DNA from: Conoideocrella luteorostrata
Lineage: Eukaryota; Ascomycota; Sordariomycetes; Hypocreales; Clavicipitaceae
NCBI GenBank assembly: GCA_032433595.1
Contig: JASWJB010000091.1
Coordinates: 62,001 to 126,000 of the forward strand
Direction: 5' to 3'
DNA: 64,000 bases
Part shown: one piece after another, positions 55,659 through 64,000 of the stretch
How positions within the stretch are numbered: position 1 is the first letter of the stretch
How the letters are laid out: each line of letters starts with the position of its first letter
Made by a program: the position numbers and the translations under genes
The notes under the pieces: model-generated
What the model was told of the DNA's origin: nothing
The model's input: only the letters and a program-made list of their open reading frames with translations
The model's database searches: none

Positions 55659-57190
55659 ATGGCTCATACTCGAGCGCAGTCGGCCGCCCAGCAGGGCCGC
55701 GTATCGCCGGCGCCCAAAAATCAAGGTTGGTGCTTCATGAGGCGCTCAGCATTGCAGTCACTAGTCACTTACGATACAAAGGTGACCAACCCCGCGGCAT
55801 TCGAAAACCTCTGAAGTCGGCACGACCCCGAAAGCGTCAAACTCTTGATCAAGAACCAGACTCCCCTCAGAAGCGGCCGCGTCAATCGTCTCCATATCCA
55901 TTCGTGCCGCAGAGCCCAGAAAATCCCAGTGATAGTCAGGACAATGGCGCATCATTCAACCCAATCCAATATTGGGCTAGAGAAGGGCAGTGGCCACGAC
56001 AATACTTTGAACCCGGGCTGGAGTATTTACGCGCACGAAAAAAGTCCGCCCCGTCTCTCGGCCGTAAACGATCGAGCTCTGCCACGTCGTCGACTCCCAG
56101 CGATCAACGTCCAAGAGAAGAGAAGAGCGCGCCGTACCGAGATCCCTGTTACGAGACTCTCCTGGGGACTAAAGGCAGTTTCATGGGAACGTCGAGACTT
56201 GGTATTACGAGCGCAAGCAAGGCTCTTTCCGCGACACTGCTTCAAACACAACAGGCCATTCCGATGGACTCTCTGTTTCATGATGACCGTTTCGAAGCCA
56301 CGTGCCAAAAGATCCAAAACAAGAACGAGGCCCGGGTTATTCAAGATATTTCCCGGCTTCTCGTTCCTTCGGCCGAGAGCCTCGCCACACGTGGTGCCGA
56401 GCACTTTGATGTGTTGGTAGAGAGTGTCAATGAAGGTTGGAACAACTCGGTTCCTGTAACGAGCACCCGCCCACAGCCCGACTATTCAGTGGGCTTCGCG
56501 CGAGAGGCCTTCAGCCAAGATCAGCTGGCTAGGCTGTCGCCTTTCATTGGCGACTTTATCAGTGGCGATCAGTCCTATTTTATGGCCACATACTACATGT
56601 ACTTTCCATTCCTCACATGCGAAGTCAAGTGCGGTGCCGCCGCGTTGGACGTGGCCGATCGTCAGAACGCTCATAGCATGACTTTGGCCGTGAGGGCTGT
56701 CACGGAGCTCTTCTCTGCTGCTAAACGCGAAGATGAGGTGAACCGACAGATCTTGGCTTTCTCCATCTCACATAACTATAGCTTAGTGCGAATTTACGGT
56801 CACTATCCTGTGATAGATGGAAAGGACACCAAGTATTATCGCCATCTGATCTGTACTTTTGACCTTAGGGATCTAGGTGGGAAGGAGAAATGGACAACGT
56901 ATCGTTTCACGAAGAATGTATATGACTTGTGGATGCCCTCTCATTTCGCGAGGATATGCTCGGCCATCGACCAGCTACCGTTGAACTTGAATTTCGATGA
57001 TCCGTCATTGCCATTGACTGGACTCTCGCAAGACTTGCAGAGTCATCATATAGCTCTGTCTGATGCGGACGGTACTTCGCTTTCAACAGAGGGAGGGGGT
57101 CAAGCTGGCCACATCAAAAATGAAAATGTGACACCAAGTACGTCGCACACGAGTCCGGTCACAGCCAAAAAATTAAAGGGTGAGAAATAA
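55659..57190 (+). CDS. DUF7924-type fungal protein, 491 aa, one intron
   Basis: Exon 1 is 55659-55725 (ATG in CTATGGCTC) and exon 2 is 55782-57190. The 56-nt intron ends ACAAAG, and joining keeps the frame (1,476 nt). I prefer this start because the longer unspliced frame lacks a good start context. The N-terminus is basic and disordered (KSARPRKRQTLDQEPDS, nuclear-signal-like). The C-terminal half carries the domain, with FMATYYMYFPFLTCEVKCGA, AAALDVADRQNAHSMTLAVR, FSISHNYSLVRIYGHYPVID and WTTYRFTKNVYDLWMPSHF. I recall these as marks of the fungal DUF7924 family. Asp in PDYSVGF (from 56477) and Glu-Val-Lys (56621-56629) have the spacing of a PD-(D/E)XK nuclease core; this is inference. An LTR-like sequence starts 1 bp after the stop. 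Confidence 0.78.
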
Positions 57191-57191
57191 G

Positions 57192-57335
57192 TGTTGGGAT
57201 CCCTCTGAAGGGCATCGTGACCCTTCTATGTAGTCCTTCGGCGAACGGAACACTCCCTTCTTCCACTATCGTACGAATCTAGCTAATACGAGGCATCGGG
57301 ACCTTCCGAAGGTGCCACTCCAACCAATCTCAACA
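57192..57335 (+). mobile_element. LTR-like sequence (family B)
   Basis: Begins TGTTGGGATCCCTCTGAAGG and ends CCAATCTCAACA. No target duplication is visible. Its inverted partner lies at 61250-61432, so the pair brackets the subtilase gene. Confidence 0.6.
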
Positions 57336-58550
57336 GAAGCTCCACCCTAATAGCGTGAATAATGCATTTTATATAGCCTGTGACACTAGATTTTGTGTAT
57401 CTTGGATCAATAGGCTTTGTGAATCTCACCCCTTATATAAGCATAACATTTCCAGTCATCGCTAAAAAGGCTGAAATGTGGCATGAGATGATTGGGTGTA
57501 TTATGAAATAGTGAAAGCTGACTGACCAAGTTTATGCGCAGCATTTGTGCGTCTCCACGACTCGTTATGAGGGCGTATTTGCGCCTTAGTCTTAGTCATG
57601 TCTTGCTAGAAGGGGAGGGCGAGACCCACAACTTTGCCTCTCATTCGGCCAAGCGCATACTAGTAGTATACTCTAGATGTGGTGGATGGAACTCAGGAAC
57701 GGGCCTGCATGCGCGCGTGACTCGTAAACTGCGTGCATGTGTCGTAATTTTAATACCGCGTTTTTGCATTCAACATCCAACTGCACCATTCAAGACGGCA
57801 AGTATAATGAGCAAGCCGTATGCCAATTCTTTACAATTGGGTTTCTCATGCTAAATGTGTCCAGCCAGACCCAGCATACTGTGTCAAAGTCAGGAGATCC
57901 AGTCCAATGACATTGGTTTCTCAAACAGAAATAGCACTTGGTGACAGCCAGATCTTGGTGGATTCTTGGTGGGGCCAGTGTGAAACCCAAAAGGGGAGCT
58001 CGTTTAGGATATAAAGTACCTGGGACGAATTCAAATTTACCAAGGATACGGAAGACAAGGAAGAGAGTCCAGTGCGCATTAATCTTTATAGTAAGGTTGT
58101 CCTAGTAACTTTAAATTTCGTGCTCTTCTCCATGCGCATAGCGGAAAGAAACAGTCAGAGATTTCAAGATTATAAAGAAGCTCGCTTATGCTTATACAGC
58201 GGAAAAAATTTCGCGAGCCATCCTTGGGACAAATTTACCCGAAGAGTCTGTAGATGGATGCTACTACTACTATTATTATTATTGTAGTTTTTCACTGTTC
58301 GTTCCATCAAGTCAATCGTAAAGTTCGCGGATCCTGGTCCCTGTTCCGTGGTTCCGTGTAGAGCCAGCCATTTGCCGAGCAATTCGCATCGCGCATTATT
58401 GAGTGAACGCGCACGAGTCATGACGTCATTTGGATTATACGAAGAACAGACACATTGACTTCAAGCTCTTAAATATCATCAGGCCTCTAACCAAACAAGC
58501 ATGCGTTTTCTGACCATCAAGCTTCCTTCTTCTGCTTGCTAGAGCACCAC
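57336..58550. other. Intergenic, no supported gene
   Basis: A few open frames up to about 100 codons on the + strand (57534-57854) show no domain. A TACTACTATTATT microsatellite lies at 58261-58287. Confidence 0.45.
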
Positions 58551-58552
58551 AC

Positions 58553-58592
58553 TCTCTTTAACACTCTTTTTTTTTTTCTTTCTTTCTTCACA
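58553..58592 (+). promoter_or_regulatory. Pyrimidine-rich tract upstream of the subtilase start
   Basis: CTCTTTTTTTTTTTCTTTC-type tract 60-100 bp before the ATG, as is common just upstream of transcription starts in filamentous fungi. Confidence 0.4.
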
Positions 58593-58652
58593 GTTGCACC
58601 CCACCCTCCCACAAAAGAAGACATTTACTTCAATCAGATCGATCCAGATATC

Positions 58653-61176
58653 ATGGTTTGCCCGCGCTGGCCGCCAGCCCTCGCGGTCGGCATCTTGCTG
58701 GGAGCAACGTCGACATGGGCGGCCACGTCAAACGCGGCCACATCCATGTCAACTGTAAGAGGCGCCGCCCTCATGCTGGAATGTGAAAGCAGCCAAGCGT
58801 GCGGGTCGATTTCCAAGACCATCATGGAGAAGGGCAGGACAATAAGACATACCTTCAAGTCCGATGTTTTCATTGGCCTTTCAGTGCAGCTGCCAGAGAC
58901 AAAGAGTGAAGAGCATGACTTGGAAGCTATACTGGCGCAGTCAAAGGGCATCAAGGACAAGTGGACGGTGCAGAAAGTGAATAGTTCGCCGGCGGAAAAG
59001 GAAGAGGAGCAGCCAGAGATTGGGCTGCAAAATATTCAAGAGAAACCCGAGAAAGAAACGAAAAACCGACCGGGGCAAAATCTAAACGCACAGAAGCAGC
59101 GAAAAGGCCGCCTAACCCGTCGCAAGAACATCGACCACTGGGACCATATCATGACACAGGTTGACAAGCTGCACAAAGAAGGATTTACCGGCAAAGGCAT
59201 TAAGATTGCTGTTGTTGACACTGGTGTATGTCCCTTATCACTTTTTTTATACCACACTTGTGCCCCTACCCTACGTTCTTGAGAGGGGTGGGATCGATTT
59301 TATTTCTGTGCTAATAAATTTCATTATTTAGGCCAACTATAAAGTTAAGGCGCTGGGTGGCTGTTTTGGCAAAGGCTGTAAAGTCGCCTTTGGAGCAAAT
59401 CTTTCTGGAGAGGGAGATGAAAATGATCCTATAGATTGTATTGGTCATGGCACCCAGGTTGCTAGCGTTTTGGGTGGCTATGATGACGAGGAGGGCTTCG
59501 TGGGTGCGGCACCCAATGCAACCCTTATGATATACCGCGTGCATACTTGCAAGGCAGATGCACTAACAGAGGATACCTTGGTGGCTGGCTTCCTTAGGGC
59601 GAAAGAAGATGGCGCTCAAATCATCGTCTCATCAAGCGGCTTCTCGGGATATAGTTGGGGCCAATCTCATGCTGCTGCAATAGTTTCTCGCATCGTTGCT
59701 TCAGGGGTGCCTTGCATTGTTGGCTTGGGTAACTCCAAAAGAAGAGGGCTCTTTGGCGCCACGAACCCGGCCGTTGGCAGAGGCGTCACAGCTGTGAATA
59801 CGATCAGCAGCAGCTTCTATTTTCCAGGGCTTGCTTCGTCATTTGGCCCAACGTGGGAACTAGACATTAAACCCCAAGTGAGCGCACCCGGTCAATCAAT
59901 TCGTGTGGCAACCCAGAACGGGGACTATGCTTTCACATCTGGCACCTCTTTTGCCGGGCCTCTTGTCGCGGGTGTCTTTGCCCTTGTGGCTGAGGCACGG
60001 GGCACCTTTGATCCCGTACTATTGAATAGTCTCCTTATATCGACAGCGGAACCAGTAAAAGAGCCTAGCAACGATTACCTTTCCACCGTTGCACAGCAAG
60101 GAGGTGGCGTTGTTAAAGCCTGGGAGGCTGCGCATGCGACCACCTATACTGAGCCCAGTATGTTGGCTTTTAACGATACAGAACACCGCGTCAGGTCTAT
60201 TAGCCTACGCATTAACAATACTGCCAAGACTGAGGTGACATACCGGCTGTCCAACGTTGCCGCCGGTACTCTTGGCTTCAGTTTTGAGCCCGAGATTTTG
60301 GAAAATGGTGGGGACCGCATTAACGTCACGGCCAACGTCAAGATGAGCCAGGATTCACTGACAATTGGCCCTGGCCAATCCGCTACCGTCGACGTGTCGG
60401 CCGCTGACCCCGAAGGCCTTGATTCTTCTGGACAACTAGCTGTGTGGTCTGGTTGGATCAAGATGGAAGGATCCGACGGCAAGAACTTGACAGTTCCTTA
60501 TCTTGGTCTCGGCGGCAGCCTTAAATCAGCTCCTATCCTTCAAGACGCCGCTTACGGTCCAGGCGATACAGGCTTGGACAATTCGGATGCAAAGGTACAC
60601 GTTATATTTCCTGACCCTCCCAATGGACAAAAGCCTGGCCCATCTGGAGGGATAAAAGAGCCCCAGAATGCACATCGACTCAAAAGTATTCGTCCATTTG
60701 CTTCTAGAATCTATGTCGGGACTCCAGAGTTGCGTGTTATTATTGTGCCGTTTGACATTTGCCCCTCTGCTCCCGCCGTTCAAGGGACCACCACATCAAA
60801 TAGGCCAAAGCCAAATCCATCAGAGGCGGCCTGTGTCCCCAAATCTATGCTCACCGAGTCCTTTGGTCTTCGATCTATTGGTCAGCTGCCTGGGTTTCCA
60901 AAGAAGTGGACATCATTCGGCGACTCGCTAAATATAAAATGGGATGGCTCCTTTGGCGCCGGCGAATACGTCCCTCCTGGCCGGTACAAGCTGATTGCCC
61001 AGGCTCTGACCATTTTTGGAAACGCCACTAGTGAGGATGATTGGCAGCATATTGAAACAATCGTCACAAACGTCATGTACGAGCACAATATCATGACCAA
61101 GAAAGGAGATAACAATACGAAACCGCCCAACGCAGGTGAAAAGGTGGAGCGGCCCCAAAATGAGGCGGCGCAATAG
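58653..61176 (+). CDS. Secreted subtilisin-like serine protease (S8), 805 aa
   Basis: Exon 1 is 58653-59225 and exon 2 is 59332-61176. The 106-nt intron has GTATGT and a CTAATAA branch site, and splicing keeps the frame. A signal peptide is at the N-terminus (ALAVGILLGATSTWAA). A propeptide follows up to about residue 175, with a basic RKGRLTRRK stretch that could be the processing site. The catalytic triad is visible: Asp in AVVDTG (about 189), His in GHGTQVA (about 230), Ser in GTSFAGP (about 397), with the oxyanion Asn in GLGN (about 325). The 400 C-terminal residues resemble the fibronectin-like domain of Vpr/C5a-peptidase-type subtilases. It probably degrades extracellular protein, as fungal minor extracellular proteases do. 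The active site looks intact. Confidence 0.85.
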
Positions 61177-61249
61177 AAAGAACAACAAGAAGCCAAGCCT
61201 TTATTATCGTATGGACAGAAGTTACTGAGCTTGGCTCAAGAAAGAATGG

Positions 61250-61432
61250 TGTTGAGATTAGAGTGGCACCTTTCGGAAATGACTGATGCTTCATATTAGC
61301 TAGATTCGTACGATAGTGGAAGAAGGTGGCACGATGCCAAGGGAATGTAGGCTTAAGGCCACTAAATTCAAGGGATTGTTCCGTTCGCTGAAGGACTATA
61401 TAGAAGGGTCACGATGCCCTTCAGAGGGGGCA
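61250..61432 (-). mobile_element. LTR-like sequence (family B), inverted
   Basis: On the + strand it begins TGTTGAGATTAGAGTGGCAC and contains TAGCTAGATTCGTACGATAG and CGCTGAAGGACTATATAGAA. Relative to 57192-57335 it is inverted and carries an insertion (GGCACGATGCC...AATTCAAGGG). Confidence 0.6.
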
Positions 61433-61629
61433 TCAATCAAGTCAAAAAAATCATCTATCAATATCACTGCTCATACGGTTTAACATACTCAAATTCATCT
61501 ATTCCGGCTATTCCTGCCCATGTCCACTGTTGCAAATTGCGCTCCTTCTCCTACTTATGAAGGCACATAACGCAACAAATGGGCTGAGTGCTAACCTTTG
61601 CCTCCCTCTTTGCATCCCACTTGTCAATG
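61433..61629. other. Interval after the LTR-like repeat, possible internal retroelement sequence
   Basis: ATCTATCAATATCACTGCTC and ACTTATGAAGGCACATAACG have AT-shifted counterparts at 15640-15740. It may be the leader next to the LTR. It has no coding content. Confidence 0.4.
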
Positions 61630-63870
61630 CAACGAGCTCATTAAAAGGCTCAGATCTCAGAACACGTACAGGCATGAAATACCGAGAGTCGATCTAGCAA
61701 AGACGTTGAAAAGGCTTAAATCCCGGAAGACGTACAGGCTGCAACGAGCTCGTTGAAGGGTCTCAATCTTAGGAGACGTATAGGCTATAGGAGACGTCAG
61801 ATATCGCAAGTCAATACAACGAGCTTGTTGAAAGACTCAAATAGCGCAAGAGGTACAGGCGTTTTTGAAGCGTCAGTCATGGCAAGAAGCAACAGATATC
61901 CAGTCAATTTAACGAGCTCGCTAAAAGGCTCAAATCTCGGAATACTTACAGGCTGCAAGGAGCTTGTTGAACGGTTTACATCTCGGAAGATGTGTAGGTT
62001 GCAAGAGGTATTCAATGTCGCAGGTCGATCTGACGGGCTCGCTGTAAATATTCAAATCTCGGAACGTACAGGCTACAAAAAGCATCAGGCGTCGCGGGTT
62101 GGTCGGTAGGCTTATTAGGAGGCTTGAGTAGCAAAAGGCGTGTGGGCGTGAAATACCGCATGTCGATTTGACGAAGACGCTGGAAAGGCTTAACCCCCGG
62201 AAGATGTACAGGCTGCAAGGATCTCGTTGAAAGGTTTAAAGCTCGGAAGAGGTATGGGCTGCAAGAGGCATTCGATATCGCAAGTCGATCTGACGAGCTC
62301 GCTAGAATATTCAATTCTCGGAACGTGCAGGCGCTGCAAGAAGCATTGAATCCATCAGATATCGTGAGGCAATCTAGACAAGACGATTTCTATGACGATA
62401 GGATTGTTAGCCGCGATTTAATTCAGTCAGTTGACGAGCTTATTAAAAGGTTCAAATCTCGGAAGACGCACAGGCATTTGATATCGCTGGTCAATCTGAC
62501 GAGCTCGTTCCTCGTTCACAGCTTCAATTCATGGAAGACGTACAGGCGCTACCTAAGCATTAGACATGGTAGGTCACGGTTCAGTTCTCGGAAAACGTAC
62601 ATACATCGGACATCGCAGGTCAATCTGGCGAGCTTGTTGAAAGGCTCAAATCTCGAATAACGTAAAGGCGTTTTCGAGGCGTCAGACATGGCAAGAAGCA
62701 ACAGATGTCAAGTCAATCTAACGAGCTCGTTAAAAGACTTCAATTCCGCAAGAGGTATAGGCATTTTCGAAGCATCGGATATCGCAAGTCGATCTGACCA
62801 AGACGTTGAAAGGCTCAAATCTCGGAACACGTACGGGCTGCAAGGCGCTCGTGGAAGAGATTACATCTCGGCAGACATATGGGCTGCAAGAAGCATTAGA
62901 CATTGCAATTTAATCTGACGAGCTTGTTGGAAGGCTCAAATCTCGGATGACGTACAAGCATGAAATACCGCAAGTCGATCTGATGAAGACGTTGGAAAAT
63001 TTCAATCTCGCAAGACGTACAGGCAGCAAGGAGCTCGACAAGAGGCTCAAATATTGCAATAGTATAGGCTGCAAGAAGCATTTGATATCGGAAGTCGGTT
63101 TGACGAGCTCGCTGAAAAGGTTCAAATCTCGAAACATACAGGCTGCAAGAAGCATAAGATGTTGCAGGTCAGTTAACGAGCTTGTTAAAAGGTCTAAATC
63201 CCGCAAGACGTACAGGTTGGCAGAAGCATCAGATATCGCAAGTTAATCGAACGAGCTCAAATCTCGGAAACCGTACAAGTATAAAATACCGCAAGTCGAT
63301 CTGACGAAGACGTTGAAAGGTCCAATTTTCGAAACACGTACGGGCTGAATGGGTATCTTTGAAAGGCTCAAATATGGGAAGATACGCAGGCGTTTTCGAA
63401 GCGTAAGATATCGCAAGAAATATTAGATATCGCAAGTCAATCCAACGAGCTCGCTGAAAAGGCTCAAATCTCGGAAGGCGTAAAGGCTGCAAGGAGCTCG
63501 TTGAAAGGTTTTAATCTCGGAAGACGTGCAGGTTGCAAGAGGTATTTGATATCGCAAGTTGATCTGACGAGCTTGTTGAAAGGTCTAGATCTCGCAAGAC
63601 GTATAGGCTGAGTAGATATCGCAAGTTAGTTGACGAGCTTATTGAAACGTTCAAGTGTTGGACAACGTACAGAATGCCAGAAACATTATATCCATAAGAT
63701 ATTGCAAGTTAATCTGACGAGCTCGTGGAAACGTTCGCATGTCGGACACCGTAGAGACTGCAAGAAGCATCAGGCATTGCAAGTCAGTTAACGAGCTCGT
63801 TCAAAGGTTCAAACGTCGGAGGACATACAGGCTGCAAGAAGCATCAGGTCTCGCAAATGAATCCGAAGAC
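61630..63870 (+). repeat. Degenerate tandem array of block 4
   Basis: About 2.2 kb of array units, including one DDRIVSRDLIQSVDELI-type unit at 62372-62432. Several units here use CGATCTGACGAAGACGTTGA in place of the GAGCTC core. Confidence 0.88.
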
Positions 63871-64000
63871 GATAAAAGTGTTCAAGATACAATTATCGTC
63901 GCCAAGGTCAAGATTCCAGCCAGGAAGACGGTTACGAAGGGGGCGGCGCTGCTGCTGGTGATGATGCCGCTGCTGGTGTTGCTGATGGTGAGGATGATTC
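63871..64000 (+). repeat. Start of the acidic region, cut by the window edge
   Basis: The junction CAAGATTCCAGCCAGGAAGA is followed by GCTGGTGATGATGCCGCTGC. The module continues outside the window. Confidence 0.8.

Noticed and set aside
55643..57190. Unspliced 515-codon version of the DUF7924-type protein
   Set aside because: A start at 55659 with a 56-nt intron gives a better start context and typical splice signals.

Overview
The window looks like chromosomal DNA of a filamentous ascomycete (Pezizomycotina). The coding genes carry short introns (about 50-110 nt) with GTATGT/GTAAGT donors and CTAAC/CTAAT-type branch sites. The recognisable products are fungal: a Fungal_trans_2-type regulator, an F-box protein, a fungal aminoglycoside-phosphotransferase-like (APH-like) kinase with a Cys-rich N-terminus, a DUF7924-type protein and a secreted subtilase. 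An AT-rich, stop-riddled transposon core looks like the product of repeat-induced point mutation (RIP). I cannot name a species.

About half of the window is one family of repeats in four blocks (about 1-5.84, 15.78-30.7, 46.5-54.7 and 61.6-64 kb). Each complete module has the same order: (1) a degenerate tandem array with units mostly near 66 or 78 bp; (2) an Asp/Ala-rich trinucleotide region; (3) a tail of units near 165-170 bp ending in a GC-rich terminal unit; (4) often a 60-90 bp hairpin, after which the next array starts. All arrays point the same way. The array, a second conserved module and the acidic region share one reading frame on the + strand, so the blocks look like decayed copies of a gene for a long, acidic repeat protein. 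I do not recognise that protein. Two large palindromes (30.1-30.6 and 54.1-54.4 kb) join the tail to an inverted copy of itself.

Between the blocks lie gene islands. Island 1 (5.85-15.8 kb) holds gene remnants, a small hypothetical gene, a solo LTR, the transcription-factor-like gene and a Cys-rich type I membrane protein. A small island inside block 2 (21.5-23.4 kb) holds an F-box gene and a solo LTR. Island 2 (30.7-46.5 kb) holds an APH-like gene split by a 2,967-bp Mutator-like element with a 9-bp target duplication, followed by a cluster of coiled-coil genes that look like alpha-helical pore-forming toxins. In that cluster one gene on the minus strand (38.78-40.48 kb) and one on the plus strand (41.52-44.27 kb) are divergent across a 1-kb interval with an LTR and a 129-bp tandem duplication. 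A shorter relative of the first lies at 44.39-45.88 kb. Island 3 (54.7-61.6 kb) holds a DUF7924-type protein and a subtilase, the latter lying between inverted copies of an LTR-like sequence.

Intron and exon limits were read by eye from splice signals and frame continuity. Limits of repeat sub-regions are approximate.
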